Positions 46,929-56,532 are shown, numbered from the stretch's first letter. The stretch: DNA of 64,000 nucleotides from JBNPEO01 sp050490315 (GCF_050490315.1 NZ_JBNPEO010000008.1:1-64000); one strand, 5' to 3'. Numbers and translations are program-made. Notes: generated by a model not told the origin, from the letters alone.

Positions 46929-48227
46929 ATGAGCAGCACCAGCGCCAACGCCACCACGGACCTGAACCCGGCACCGCCAGAGCCGGCTACCCTCACGCCA
47001 GAATTTCTGCGCGCTTGGTTCTGGCACAAACAAGGCCTGGACGGCTCGCTCGCAGGAGCGTCCCCAGAGCAGGTCCTCGCCACCGCAGGCTGGGCGCGGT
47101 CCGTTGGCGGCGCAAACCCCTACCTCACGCTCTTCGCCCGGGCGGGAATTACCCGCAAACAAACGGACCAGACCGTCCAAAACCTTGACATTCACGAGCT
47201 TCCCACCGCCCGAGGTTGCACCTACGTCCTCGGCAAGTCCGACTTCCGCTGGGCCCTGAGACTCGGGGCCGACGCAGCCCTCGCGTCCATGAAAGTCCTC
47301 GAACGGCTCGGCGTGGAACGCGGCGAAATCACCCTCCTGGAAGAACAAGTCCTCCACACCCTCAACGAAGAACAACAGCCCCTAGACCCCAAACAACTCC
47401 GCGAACTCTTGGGCGAATCTGTCCGCAGTCTAGGGGAGGAGGGGCGCAAAAAAGGCGCCTCCACCACACTCCCCACCGCACTGGGACTCCTCCAAGCCGA
47501 CGGTCGCATCCGTCGCGTTCCCATCAACGGCCGTCTCGATCAGCAGCGCTACGCCTACACCGCCTGGCAGCTCACCCCAAACGAAAACAGCACAGCAGAA
47601 AACAGCGCCGAAGAAAGCAGCACAGACGAAAACAGCAACAAACTAACGGACGACGGCGTTCGGAACCTTCTGATGCAGCGTTACCTCGGCTGGACTGGCG
47701 GCGCCACGGCCAAACAATCCCAATGGTTCACCGGCTTCACCGTGGCCCAAACCAAAAGGGCGCTCGCCGCCGTCGGCGCCTCCGAAGTGACCACAGCGGC
47801 AGGTGAACAACTCTGGATGCTGCCCGACGACGTCGTACGGCTTGGCGCTTTTACGTCAGCAAAAACCGAACAGATCCAGCTCTTGGCCGGCACTGATTCA
47901 CTGTTTCTGCTGCGACGAAACGCTGCAGACTATTTGGACCCCGCTGACAAGGACAAAAAAGTTCTGGACGGCACACTCGCGCTCCAAGCCGATCTCCCAG
48001 ACCACCCCATCCTTGACCGTGGCCGAATCATTGGCCTGTGGCAATACGATCCGGGGCAGGAACAAATTGCCTACTGGCTCTTCGTCAAAGAAACCGCGGC
48101 CATCAAAGACCGCATCAAAGAGGTAGAAGCCTGGATCCGGGACGAGCTGGGCGACTTCAGATCCTTCAGCCTCGATTCGGCCAAATCACGTCAAAAGCGA
48201 ATCGACGCGCTCAACGCCGCGAGCTAA
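46929..48227 (+). CDS. Winged-helix YcaQ-like protein (HTH_42/DUF1006 type)
   Basis: A 432-residue protein. The central part shows the tandem winged-helix architecture of the YcaQ/AlkX-type family (PTARGCTYVLGKSDFRWALR, then LEEQVLHTLNEEQQPLDPKQ and RYLGWTGGATAKQSQWFTGF). Bacterial YcaQ unhooks DNA interstrand crosslinks, but its catalytic QxQ-type motif is not clearly seen here, so enzymatic function is uncertain. A low-complexity insert with ENS repeats lies at about 215-240. ATG 46929 is preferred over 46827, which is too close to tRNA-Ser. Its 3' end overlaps convergent tadA by 17 bases. Confidence 0.7.
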   Translation: MSSTSANATTDLNPAPPEPATLTPEFLRAWFWHKQGLDGSLAGASPEQVLATAGWARSVGGANPYLTLFARAGITRKQTDQTVQNLDIHELPTARGCTYVLGKSDFRWALRLGADAALASMKVLERLGVERGEITLLEEQVLHTLNEEQQPLDPKQLRELLGESVRSLGEEGRKKGASTTLPTALGLLQADGRIRRVPINGRLDQQRYAYTAWQLTPNENSTAENSAEESSTDENSNKLTDDGVRNLLMQRYLGWTGGATAKQSQWFTGFTVAQTKRALAAVGASEVTTAAGEQLWMLPDDVVRLGAFTSAKTEQIQLLAGTDSLFLLRRNAADYLDPADKDKKVLDGTLALQADLPDHPILDRGRIIGLWQYDPGQEQIAYWLFVKETAAIKDRIKEVEAWIRDELGDFRSFSLDSAKSRQKRIDALNAAS

Positions 48228-48708
48228 AAAAGTCCTGCAAGAGGGCAACGGACTCGGCCTCACGCACACCCGGATAAACCTCAACCCAATGATTGAGCCT
48301 GCGTTCGCGCAAAACATCAAACACCGAACCGGCAGCCCCAGCCTTCTCATCCCACGCGCCAAAAACCACCCGGGGAATCCGCGCCAAAACAACCGCTCCA
48401 GCGCACATGGCACAGGGTTCCAGCGTCACCACCAGCGTGCAGTCTTCCAGCCGCCAACCGTCTGACGGGCCAGAAGCAGCCAGCGTCCGCGCCGCTTCCC
48501 GGATGGCCAAAACCTCGGCATGCGCCGTGGGGTCGCCACCGGCTTCGCGCTCATTCCGGCCCGTACCCAGCACCGCACCATCGGGCCCAATCACCACTGC
48601 ACCAATCGGCACATCGGCAGTATCCAATGCCCGCCGGGCCTCATCCAAAGCCAAACCCATCCACGTATGGTGGGTGATGTTGTGCGGCACGGAGCTCGAT
48701 TGGGGCAT
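48211..48708 (-). CDS. tadA: tRNA adenosine(34) deaminase
   Basis: A 165-residue zinc deaminase converting A34 to inosine in tRNA-Arg(ACG). The zinc and catalytic residues are H63 and E65 in TAHAEVLAIREA and C99 and C102 in PCAMCAGAVV. IPRVVFGAWDEKAGAAGSVF and the end DFFSSRR also fit the family. The start at ATG 48708 may be slightly upstream of the true one because the first 15 residues are unusual. It lies near upp, an arrangement I recall from related actinobacteria. Confidence 0.93.
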   Translation of the reverse strand: MPQSSSVPHNITHHTWMGLALDEARRALDTADVPIGAVVIGPDGAVLGTGRNEREAGGDPTAHAEVLAIREAARTLAASGPSDGWRLEDCTLVVTLEPCAMCAGAVVLARIPRVVFGAWDEKAGAAGSVFDVLRERRLNHWVEVYPGVREAESVALLQDFFSSRR

Positions 48709-48779
48709 GTCTCAATGATAGGTTCGGTCCGGAAAGTACAGCCCACATTCACGCACCAAGATTCCAAGGAGAACATCAC

Positions 48780-49529
48780 GTGAAGGCGCAGGCACAGAAG
48801 ATCGCCAAATGGATTGCCAGCTCGATGGGACCGTATTCAGCCATGTGGCTGACGCTCATCATCGGAATGGGGATTGTATTGGGCTTGGCCCTTGCCGGTG
48901 CCGAAGTCTACGAAGACGTTGTTGAATCCGACGGCGTTGCCTCCCTGGATCACCCGGCCCTTGCCTACGCCAAAACGCTGCGCACCCCAGGCCTAGACTC
49001 GGCCGTCACAGCGTTCACCAACGTGGGTGGCGTCTACGGAATGCCCATTCTGGCGGTCCTTGTTGCTGCACTGCTGACCTGGAAAACACACAACTGGCGG
49101 CCAGTAATTCTGATCGTCGCAGCAGGGGCAGGATCCCTACTGGCCACGGTGGTGGGCAAAAAACTCATTGGCCGGGTTCGCCCCGCCACCGCTGACGCCG
49201 TCCCGCCCTACGAAACCTCGCCGTCCTTCCCCAGTGGCCACACACTCAACGCAACGGTGATAATCGGCGTCGTGGTGTATTTGCTGTGCCTTGAGATTAG
49301 ACGTAACTGGCTCAAGGTCCTGGTGATTTTGGCGGGCGGCGCTTTTGTGATCTTTATGGGACTCAGCCGCGTCTTCCTAGGCCACCACTGGCTCACCGAC
49401 GTGATGGCCGCGTGGGCTCTGGGCCTCGCGTGGCTGGCCCTGGTGATTCTGGCCCATCAACTTTTCCACGCCGTCCGCCACCGGCACAACAACATCAATA
49501 ACAGTGTGAGCCCCGCCCCAGCAGAGTAA
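48780..49529 (+). CDS. PAP2-family membrane phosphatase
   Basis: A 249-residue PAP2 phosphatase with six membrane helices. Active-site motifs are KKLIGRVRP, FPSGHTLNAT and SRVFLGHHWLTD, all complete. GTG 48780 is preceded by AAGGAG seven bases away. It may recycle undecaprenyl diphosphate or dephosphorylate phosphatidate. It is only distantly similar to the PAP2 protein at 7,569. It lies 26 bases before upp on the same strand, so it is probably cotranscribed with it. Confidence 0.86.
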   Translation: MKAQAQKIAKWIASSMGPYSAMWLTLIIGMGIVLGLALAGAEVYEDVVESDGVASLDHPALAYAKTLRTPGLDSAVTAFTNVGGVYGMPILAVLVAALLTWKTHNWRPVILIVAAGAGSLLATVVGKKLIGRVRPATADAVPPYETSPSFPSGHTLNATVIIGVVVYLLCLEIRRNWLKVLVILAGGAFVIFMGLSRVFLGHHWLTDVMAAWALGLAWLALVILAHQLFHAVRHRHNNINNSVSPAPAE

Positions 49530-49555
49530 GTGGCGCCGGGTGATAACTTTGACCC

Positions 49556-50191
49556 ATGCGCACAATCGTCGTCGATCACCCCCTCGTTGCCCACAAACTC
49601 ACCGTTCTCAGGGACAAAAACACCTCATCACCGGTATTCCGATTGCTGACTGAGGAACTTGTAACCCTGCTGGCTTACGAGGCCACCCGCGAGGTGAAAA
49701 CCGAGCCCGTCACGATTGAAACCCCGGTAGCCACCACCATCGGCACCGCCTTCACCAAGCCCACCCCCTTGGTGGTCCCCATCCTGCGCGCAGGTTTGGG
49801 CATGCTCGAGGGCATGACCAAACTGGTCCCCACCGCCGAGGTTGGCTTTTTGGGTATGGCCCGGGACGAAGAAACCCTGGACATCATCACCTACGCCGAG
49901 CGTCTCCCCGAGGACCTGACCGGCCGCCAAATCTTTGTTCTGGACCCCATGCTCGCCACCGGTGGCACCCTGCGTGAGGCCATCAAATTCCTCTTCCGCC
50001 GCGGCGCCTCTGACGTGACCTGCATCTGCTTGCTCGCCGCACCCGAGGGGCTCGCCAAACTCGAAGAAGAACTCCATGACGCCAACGTCACAGTAGTGCT
50101 CGCGTCCATCGACGAGAAGCTCAACGAAAAGTCCTACATCGTCCCCGGTTTGGGCGACGCTGGCGATCGCCTCTACGGCGTGGCAGGCTAA
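49556..50191 (+). CDS. upp: Uracil phosphoribosyltransferase
   Basis: A full-length 211-residue uracil phosphoribosyltransferase of the pyrimidine salvage pathway (uracil plus PRPP to UMP). PILRAGLGMLEGM is the uracil-loop region, FVLDPMLATGGTL is the PRPP loop and the end SYIVPGLGDAGDRLYG binds uracil. The start ATG 49556 is standard for the family (MRTIVVDHPLVAHKLT). A strong bidirectional terminator follows at 50,246. Confidence 0.97.
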   Translation: MRTIVVDHPLVAHKLTVLRDKNTSSPVFRLLTEELVTLLAYEATREVKTEPVTIETPVATTIGTAFTKPTPLVVPILRAGLGMLEGMTKLVPTAEVGFLGMARDEETLDIITYAERLPEDLTGRQIFVLDPMLATGGTLREAIKFLFRRGASDVTCICLLAAPEGLAKLEEELHDANVTVVLASIDEKLNEKSYIVPGLGDAGDRLYGVAG

Positions 50192-50245
50192 GCACTTCCG
50201 CCCCACGCGCGCTACACGCACGCTGAACAAAAACGCTGTACCAAC

Positions 50246-50302
50246 AAAAAACCCGGACCGGCGAACACCCCTCAATGTGTGTTCGCTAGCCCGGGTTTTT
50301 TG
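50246..50302. terminator. Bidirectional terminator between upp and the GT39 gene
   Basis: AAAAAACCCGG at 50,246 pairs with CCGGGTTTTTT near 50,291-50,302, with an inner GGCGAACAC / GTGTTCGC stem. A-rich and T-rich flanks allow use from both sides. Confidence 0.85.
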
Positions 50303-50314
50303 CTCTGGCACCGG

Positions 50315-52318
50315 CTACTTGGTGAGTTTGTAGACGGTGGAGTTTCCTACGGTTTGCGCCGTGAAGTTAGCGGCAACCCACGAAGCAACCTCTGAGCTTC
50401 CGCCCATGCCTCCACCTGCGCCGCCGCCGGCACCGCCACCTGGACCGCCGCCCATTCCACCGGAGATGAAGTAGCCAATCTGGCCGTCCTCCACCATCTG
50501 CTGGAACTGCGCCAGTGTGGGGTACGGATCGCTACCGTTCCAGCCGCCGAGTGCAATCACGCTGGTGTCTGATGCCAGCTCCAGAGAGGCAGCCTGCGTG
50601 GCTCCCGACACAATCGCTGACCACTTGGTGTTGGTGGACTTCAACAATGCAGTCACTTCAGCATCTGCTGCACCTTCACCGCCCATTCCACCCTGCATGG
50701 CGCCGCCACCCAGACCACGGACACTAGTTGTTGAGGCCGGGCCAGAGACGGGGATAGAACCAGAATGCGGTGTAGCTGCCGTAGCAAGAGTCCACGCACC
50801 AGTGCTCAGCCCACCGGCCAGCAAACACAAAGCGATCACAGCCCCACTCAGGCTGCGCCCGCTCAGGCTGCGCCCACCCAGGTTACGCCCGGCAGCCTGA
50901 CCCGCCCCGCCTTTCTTCAGCTGGATTTCATCCACCCGGAAAAGCAACGCCAACGCGGCCAGCACCCCAAGCACTACTGTGACAATGCGCAACCAAGGCA
51001 ACCACGCGGCGTCGGACATAAGGAGAATTGCGCCCCAAACCGAGGTGCCAGCCACCGCAACGGCCAGCACAATTCGCGCCGGCCAGTAGGCCCGCCCACG
51101 CCACAGCTCGGTTGCGCCGATACCCACCACGGCGGCGATCGCCGGGGCAAGAGCCACCGCATAATACGGGTGCACAATGCCGGACATAAAGCTGAAAATC
51201 CCGGCAGTGACAACCAGCCAGCCGCCCCACATCAAGAGTGCTGCGCGGGTGCGGGAGGTGCGGATAGCCTTGCGGGTAAACCACAGCCCCGCCACCAAGA
51301 GCAGCAAGGCTGCAGGCAGTAGCCACGAAACCTCTGTCCCAAAACTGTTGCCAAACATTCGGAGGATTCCGGTGGCTCCACCAAAGCTTGAGTTACCGCC
51401 ACCCATTCCGCCGCCGGGCATCCCACCGGACATACCACCCGAGCCGCCGCCTTCGTTGCCGGTGATTCGGCCTAGACCGTTGTAACCGAAGGTCAGTTCC
51501 AGGAAGCTGTTGTTGCTGGAACCTGCCATGTACGGGCGGATCGAGGTGGGTGTGAGTGTAAAGAGGAGCAAATAGCTGCCCGCCACTGCAACAATTCCGG
51601 CCGCCGCACCCAGCAAGTGCAAGATTCGTTTGCCCAAGGTTGTGGGCGCAGCCCAGAGGTAGGCGAGCGCCAGCCCCGGCACAATCAGGAACCCTTGGAG
51701 CATCTTGGTCAGGAACGCCAAACCAATGATCGCGCCAGCAGCTACCAGCCATTTCCAGCCAGCCTTCTCGATGGCACGCGTGGTGAAATAAGCTGCCAGA
51801 ACCAGGCACAAAGTGAGCATGGCATCCGGGTTATTGAACCGAAACATCAGCGCAGCCACAGGGGTAAGCGCCAGGGCGCCGCCGGCAATCAGCCCCGCAG
51901 CGGGACCGGAGACACGCTTAACTGTTAGATACAAAAATCCGACGGCGGCAACCCCCATGAGCGCTTCGGGAACCAACATGCTCCACGAGTTAAAGCCGAA
52001 GATCCGTCCAGAAAGTGCCGGGATCCACAACGATGCAGGCGGTTTGTCCACCGTGATCGCATTGCCCGGGTCCAAGGAACCGAAGAGCAGTGCCGTCCAG
52101 TTTTTGGTTCCGGACTGGATGGCCGCCGCGTAAAAAGAGTTGCCGTAGCCGGTGGCACCCAAATTCCACAGGTACAACACTGCTGTGGCAAGCAGCAGGA
52201 GCGCCGCGCTGGTCCGGATCCACCGAGCTTGGCCGCCGTAAACGAGCTGGTTTTGGCGTTGGGTTTTGGCCAGAGCGCGTTGCTCGGCGGGGGTCTTGGG
52301 GGAGATGGTGGCAGTCAT
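50315..52318 (-). CDS. GT39/ArnT-like membrane glycosyltransferase
   Basis: A 667-residue polytopic membrane glycosyltransferase of the GT-C type with about 11-12 helices. The first loop motif TVDKPPASLW with its acidic residue is the catalytic region of polyprenyl-phosphate-sugar transferases. An outside loop at about 290-315 (GGGSGGMSGGMPGGGMGGG) and two more Gly/Met-rich stretches near the C-terminus are unusual. The C-terminal domain (about 560-667) lies outside the membrane. It is directly downstream of a GT2/GtrA gene with one base between stop and start. That gene may supply its lipid-linked sugar. The acceptor is unknown. Confidence 0.85.
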   Translation of the reverse strand: MTATISPKTPAEQRALAKTQRQNQLVYGGQARWIRTSAALLLLATAVLYLWNLGATGYGNSFYAAAIQSGTKNWTALLFGSLDPGNAITVDKPPASLWIPALSGRIFGFNSWSMLVPEALMGVAAVGFLYLTVKRVSGPAAGLIAGGALALTPVAALMFRFNNPDAMLTLCLVLAAYFTTRAIEKAGWKWLVAAGAIIGLAFLTKMLQGFLIVPGLALAYLWAAPTTLGKRILHLLGAAAGIVAVAGSYLLLFTLTPTSIRPYMAGSSNNSFLELTFGYNGLGRITGNEGGGSGGMSGGMPGGGMGGGNSSFGGATGILRMFGNSFGTEVSWLLPAALLLLVAGLWFTRKAIRTSRTRAALLMWGGWLVVTAGIFSFMSGIVHPYYAVALAPAIAAVVGIGATELWRGRAYWPARIVLAVAVAGTSVWGAILLMSDAAWLPWLRIVTVVLGVLAALALLFRVDEIQLKKGGAGQAAGRNLGGRSLSGRSLSGAVIALCLLAGGLSTGAWTLATAATPHSGSIPVSGPASTTSVRGLGGGAMQGGMGGEGAADAEVTALLKSTNTKWSAIVSGATQAASLELASDTSVIALGGWNGSDPYPTLAQFQQMVEDGQIGYFISGGMGGGPGGGAGGGAGGGMGGSSEVASWVAANFTAQTVGNSTVYKLTK

Positions 52319-53674
52319 TTACTCAGCCGTTTCAGTTGAAGAGGAAGCGGAATTTCCGGAACGTGGTGCACCGGTAGTGGAATGGCGGCGCTGGCGGAAA
52401 ACCCAGAGCCGGAAGAGGAGGAATTTGACCACTGTTGCGGCAAGGTTCGCTCCTGTGACAATCAGCAGTTCTACCCAGCGGGCAGGGGCCTCGGCGCCTG
52501 AATGTAGGGCCAGCAGGGCGCCGGCCGTGAGTAGCCAACCGATTCCAAAAACCAACAAGCCTTCAAAGTGATGCCGAGCTGCACCGGCCCGGCCCAAAAT
52601 GCCGAAGGTGAAGCGACGGTTCGCTGCGGTGTTGGCAATCGCTGTACTCAGCAGGGCAATAAAGTTTGCCAGTTGCGGGTCCATGATGTTCCGGCACAGC
52701 GCGAAGATCACCAAGTACGCGATGGTGGAGGCAATGCCGATCGTGCCAAAACGAATCAACTGACCAAACAATGAAGCTTGGGGGGTTTGTTCGGACGCGC
52801 GGGACGCTGCGGGTATGGGGCCGCGGGCTAGGGCTGCGCGCAACTCGGGGACCGGGATGCGGCCGGAGACAAGGTCGCGGCTGAGCCGGAACATACCGCG
52901 CAGATCGGCAAGTGCGGTTTGAACAATGTCCACACTCGAATCCGGATCATCGGTCCAGTCCACCGGGACCTCATGGACGCGCAAACCGGTGCGTTCTGCC
53001 AAGACCAGTAGCTCAGTGTCAAAGAACCAGCCGGTGTCCACGGTGTGGGGGAGGAGCCGTTGACCAACATCCGCGCGAATAGCTTTGAACCCACACTGCG
53101 CATCAGAAAATTTGGCGCCCATCAGCGAGTGGAGCAAGAAGTTGTAGCTGCGTGAGATGAACTCACGTTTGGGGCCGCGCACCACCACAGAGCTGCGGGA
53201 AAGTCGGCTACCAATGGCCATATCCGAGTGCCCCGAAATGAGCGGAGCCAAGAGTGGGCCCAGTGCGGCAAGATCGGTGGAGAGGTCCACATCCATGTAC
53301 GCAAGAACGGGCGACGGCGAGGCCAGCCACACCTTTCGCAGCGCGTTACCCCGCCCTTTTTCGGCCAAATGAACTGCTGCTACTTCCGGAATTTCCCGGG
53401 ACAACCGTTCTGCCACTTTGAGGGTGGAATCCGTGCTGGCGTTGTCCGCCACGGTGATTCGGAACGAGTGGGGAAAACTATCGCTCAGGTATGCGTAGAG
53501 GCGCCGGATGCACTCTTCAAGGTCCTTTTCCTCGTTGTAAACCGGAATGGCCACATCCAGGATCGGGACTGCGACTCGCGTGTCTACGGCGCTTCGCCGC
53601 AGGGGCAGGATCCCGCGATACCCGGGCGATGCGGCCGCGGATGCATCAACTTTTGCCTGGTCAGTGATCGTCAT
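52319..53674 (-). CDS. GT2-GtrA fusion glycosyltransferase
   Basis: A 451-residue bifunctional protein. Residues about 35-285 are a GT2 dolichol-phosphate-mannose-synthase-like domain (LDVAIPVYNEEKDLEECI; the AYMDVDLSTDL DxD-type motif; MDVDLSTDLAALGPLLAPL). Residues about 310-430 are a GtrA-type domain with four membrane helices (IASTIAYLVIFALCRNIM). The first makes a polyprenyl-phosphate sugar, the second probably helps flip it. It ends one base before the GT39 gene. Together they form a cell-surface glycosylation pair. Confidence 0.88.
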   Translation of the reverse strand: MTITDQAKVDASAAASPGYRGILPLRRSAVDTRVAVPILDVAIPVYNEEKDLEECIRRLYAYLSDSFPHSFRITVADNASTDSTLKVAERLSREIPEVAAVHLAEKGRGNALRKVWLASPSPVLAYMDVDLSTDLAALGPLLAPLISGHSDMAIGSRLSRSSVVVRGPKREFISRSYNFLLHSLMGAKFSDAQCGFKAIRADVGQRLLPHTVDTGWFFDTELLVLAERTGLRVHEVPVDWTDDPDSSVDIVQTALADLRGMFRLSRDLVSGRIPVPELRAALARGPIPAASRASEQTPQASLFGQLIRFGTIGIASTIAYLVIFALCRNIMDPQLANFIALLSTAIANTAANRRFTFGILGRAGAARHHFEGLLVFGIGWLLTAGALLALHSGAEAPARWVELLIVTGANLAATVVKFLLFRLWVFRQRRHSTTGAPRSGNSASSSTETAE

Positions 53675-53752
53675 GTTTCAACACTGAAGGGCGGTGTTGT
53701 GCTGGCTTTAGGTCAAAGCTGTGTAGATGCTGTGCACTATGAAGGAGCGCAA

Positions 53753-53787
53753 AGAAAAGGTCCCGGCGTGATGCCGAGACCTTTTCT
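53753..53787 (-). terminator. Terminator after the lysozyme-like gene
   Basis: AGAAAAGGTC and GACCTTTTCT form a long stem with inner GGC/GCC pairs, between 53,753 and 53,787. On the minus strand CTTTTCTTTGCG follows. It separates the lysozyme-like gene from the GT2 gene. Confidence 0.75.
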
Positions 53788-53806
53788 CACGAGTGAGGAT
53801 TAGTGT

Positions 53807-54646
53807 TTAGTACCAGTTGTGGCCGAGGTGCCACGTCAGTGCCGAGCAGGGGGATCCGTACCGTTCGGAGATGTACTGCAAACCCCAGTTGATCTGGGTT
53901 TTGTAGTTGGTCTGCCAGTCCGAACCGGCGGTGCTCATCTTCTCTGCCGGGAGTGACTGCGCAATGCCGTACGCGCCAGAGTCTGCGTTGGTGGCCGTAG
54001 TGGTCCAATCAGATTCCTTGTTCCACAAAGTGGTTAGGCACTGCATCTCGCTTTGCTCCCAGCCGTGGCTTGAAAGTTGTGAGGCGGCGTAGGCCTGGGC
54101 GCTGGCGGGGTCGTTGACCGGAACTGCGGCGGCAGCTTTAGCCGCCGCCGCTTTGGCTGCTGCAGCCTTCGCGGCCGCTGCCTTTACCGCTGCGGCTTTG
54201 GCTGCTGCTGCCTTTTGGGCGGCAACCTTCGCTGCTGCAACCTTCGCGGCGGCGGCCTTGTCAGCACTTGCTGAATCGCTAGCAGTCTCGCTGCTAGACA
54301 TGACGGACAAGTTGGATGCTGAACTTGCAGAAGCGGCTGGCTGGGAGCCTTCAGAGGATCCCTTGACGGGCGAGCCTTCAAAGCTCAGCACGGCACCGGC
54401 CGCTGCGCTCGCTGTGCCGCTACCGGGCAAGGCGGATGCAGTGGTGGGTTCAACGGCTGCTTGGCTTACGGCCGATGCGCTAAGGAGTACCACAAAGGCG
54501 GTGCTGACCACAGCTGTGCGGTAGCCGATTAGTTTCGGCAAGAACTTGGCGCTCTGCTTCAGTGATGACTCATGTTTGTGAGCTCTGCGGGACCGGCCAG
54601 TGGCCGATTCGCGCGCCTCACGGCGGCTGGAAAAGTTTTCAGACAT
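53807..54646 (-). CDS. Secreted lysozyme-like/transglycosylase protein
   Basis: A 279-residue exported protein. ATG 54646 follows GAGAGG. A basic N-terminus and membrane segment (TAVVSTAFVVLLSASAV, about 40-58) suggest export or anchoring. A Ser/Ala-rich region leads into a striking Lys-Ala repeat block (KAAAAKAAAVKAAAAK type, about 130-175), and the end is a lysozyme-like lytic domain with LTTLWNKESDW as the catalytic Glu region and AYGIAQSLPAEKM. Such domains cleave peptidoglycan. Upstream lies a ydaO riboswitch, linking it to c-di-AMP. This is a well-known pattern for actinobacterial cell-wall hydrolases. Confidence 0.85.
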   Translation of the reverse strand: MSENFSSRREARESATGRSRRAHKHESSLKQSAKFLPKLIGYRTAVVSTAFVVLLSASAVSQAAVEPTTASALPGSGTASAAAGAVLSFEGSPVKGSSEGSQPAASASSASNLSVMSSSETASDSASADKAAAAKVAAAKVAAQKAAAAKAAAVKAAAAKAAAAKAAAAKAAAAVPVNDPASAQAYAASQLSSHGWEQSEMQCLTTLWNKESDWTTTATNADSGAYGIAQSLPAEKMSTAGSDWQTNYKTQINWGLQYISERYGSPCSALTWHLGHNWY

Positions 54647-54659
54647 CAGTGGTTTGCCT

Positions 54660-54845
54660 CTCGTAGCGCCTGCGGAGTTAGCTGTCGGATTCGGATGAGA
54701 GACACCCGGCGCATGGCAGTGAACGAATTCTGCCGTGCGCTTCACCCCGAGGTTGCTGGTGTGAGCAGCAGGACCAAAACTTGGGTCCCCCGCCTCTGCC
54801 TCATGGAACGGAATCCGGGTAGCGGCAGAGCTTGGCGACTAGCAC
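54660..54845 (-). promoter_or_regulatory. ydaO-yuaA c-di-AMP riboswitch
   Basis: The minus-strand leader contains the conserved ydaO parts in order: GAGGCGGGGGACCCAA, CCTCGGGGTGAAGCGC, CATCCGAATCCGACAGC and CTAACTCCGCAGGCG. It ends directly at the GAGAGG ribosome site of the lysozyme-like gene. c-di-AMP binding would turn expression of that gene off in the usual model. The 5' boundary is approximate; bases 54,846-54,999 hold nothing else I can identify. Confidence 0.85.
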
Positions 54846-54999
54846 GGAGCGCGCCTACAACGGCGGGCGCACCCTATTTACGGTACAGGAGCTCAGAAGT
54901 TAAGTCACATTTAGGTAACGGTGGCCACATTGGTTGATAAAACCATGCTGCGGCACCACACCTCGGTGGTAGGTCTCCGCGGGAGCCGCCACCAAAGCG

Positions 55000-56520
55000 C
55001 TAAATAACGACGGCGGGGGCCGGCAAACGTAGCGCGAACTCGGTACGGCCGGGCCGGGACGTCACCTCTACCGAGCCGCCGTGGGCCTGCATAATCGCCT
55101 CAACAATAGATAGACCAAGCCCAGAACTTCCTTCGCGAACAGCGCCGGTGGTTGATGCGGTGTCCTGATTAACTGACCGAGACGCGTCTGCGCGGGCAAA
55201 GCGGGCAAAGATCCTGTCCTGGAACTCCGGGCTGATCCCTAGTCCGTCGTCGGTCACTGTAATCACTACGCTGCCGTCTGCAGAGTGCCCAACGCCAGCC
55301 ACCACTGTGGTCCCGGCGGGTGTGTGTTTGCGAGCGTTGGCCAAAAGGTTCACCAAAACCTGGTGAAGACGGGCCGAATCTGCGCGCACCGTAACCGGCT
55401 CATCCGGGAGCTGGAGTTTCCAGTGATGGTCTGGAGCCATCACTTTCTCGTCGCTGAGCGTTTCAACCACCAGTTGGGTCACGTCCACGTTGGTGATGTT
55501 CAGCGGCCGGCCTTCATCCAGACGGGCCAAAAGAAGCAGATCCTCCACCAAAGCCGTCATTCGTTTGGATTGGCTCTCCACCCGTTTGAGTGACTGTTCA
55601 CCCTGCTCACTGAAAGTCTCAGTCATCTTCATAAGCTCCGTATAACCGCGAATGGCCGTCAACGGAGTACGCAGTTCATGCGAGGCATCTGCCACAAATT
55701 GCCGAACTTTCGTTTCACTTTTTTGCCGGGCTTCCAGAGCGTTGGAGACGTTATCCAGCATCTTGTTCAGCGCGAAACCAACATTTCCCACCTCGGTGCC
55801 AGCTTGGGCCGCCTTAGCCGGAACCCGCACAGCCAAGCCCACTTCACCGGCGTCCAAGGGAAGCTGGGAGACTTTGGTGGCCACATTGGACAGCTCCTCC
55901 AAGGGCTTCATAGTGTGCCGAATGACTACTGTCCCGGCGAGGCCAATAAGAATCAACCCACCCAAAGAGACAAAGACAGTGGTCCACACTAGGGAGCCGA
56001 GAGTGCCTTCCTTCTCGGTCAACGGCAATCCCGTGATGATCACATCACCAATGGGGGTTTGGACGGCAACCAGCCGGTAGTTTCCCGTTGAGAGCTTGCG
56101 GCTAACCGGCCCGGCACTCGGCTCAAGCCCCACCAGGACCTGATTGTCGGCGTCGGAAAGCGATTGTCGGGTGCCGTCGTCGGCCAGAATTCCAGCACTG
56201 CTCACGGTGCCGCCAAGAATGCGCGCGTTGAGCGTTCCGGCGCCTTGGCCACGCGCTTCGAGCGGGTCTGGCCGTCCCGAGTCGGAGCCCGACGGCGGCC
56301 GGCCGAAGTCTGCCGCGCGCTGGGACGAAGACTTGAGCTGCTCATCGAGTTGCCGGTTCAGGAACAAGTCCATCGAGGCATAACTGACCAAGCCCACGAT
56401 GCCGCAAATGGCCACCAAAAGAGCCATGGCCACCAGCACCAGCCGGGTACGGAGCTGCCAGGTGCTGGGTCTCAGCCAGCTGCGCCCTAGCCGCCGAGTG
56501 GCGCCTGCAAGTGAAGACAC
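55000..56520 (-). CDS. Sensor histidine kinase (TcrY/PrrB-like)
   Basis: A 506-residue membrane histidine kinase. Two membrane helices (about 27-48 and 178-200) flank an extracytoplasmic sensor of about 130 residues. HAMP follows (RHTMKPLEELSNVATKVSQ), then the dimerisation domain with H281 in DASHELRTPLTAIRG, and the ATPase domain with N box LLANARKH, G boxes DDGLGISPE and GSSGLGLSIVEA. It starts 12 bases after the response regulator stop, so the pair is one operon. The signal is unknown. Confidence 0.93.
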   Translation of the reverse strand: MSSLAGATRRLGRSWLRPSTWQLRTRLVLVAMALLVAICGIVGLVSYASMDLFLNRQLDEQLKSSSQRAADFGRPPSGSDSGRPDPLEARGQGAGTLNARILGGTVSSAGILADDGTRQSLSDADNQVLVGLEPSAGPVSRKLSTGNYRLVAVQTPIGDVIITGLPLTEKEGTLGSLVWTTVFVSLGGLILIGLAGTVVIRHTMKPLEELSNVATKVSQLPLDAGEVGLAVRVPAKAAQAGTEVGNVGFALNKMLDNVSNALEARQKSETKVRQFVADASHELRTPLTAIRGYTELMKMTETFSEQGEQSLKRVESQSKRMTALVEDLLLLARLDEGRPLNITNVDVTQLVVETLSDEKVMAPDHHWKLQLPDEPVTVRADSARLHQVLVNLLANARKHTPAGTTVVAGVGHSADGSVVITVTDDGLGISPEFQDRIFARFARADASRSVNQDTASTTGAVREGSSGLGLSIVEAIMQAHGGSVEVTSRPGRTEFALRLPAPAVVI

Positions 56521-56532
56521 GTTGAGCCCTGA

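Noticed and set aside
54572..54937. 121-codon plus-strand open frame
   Set aside because: It overlaps the ydaO riboswitch in antisense, and its sequence is explained by the conserved RNA.
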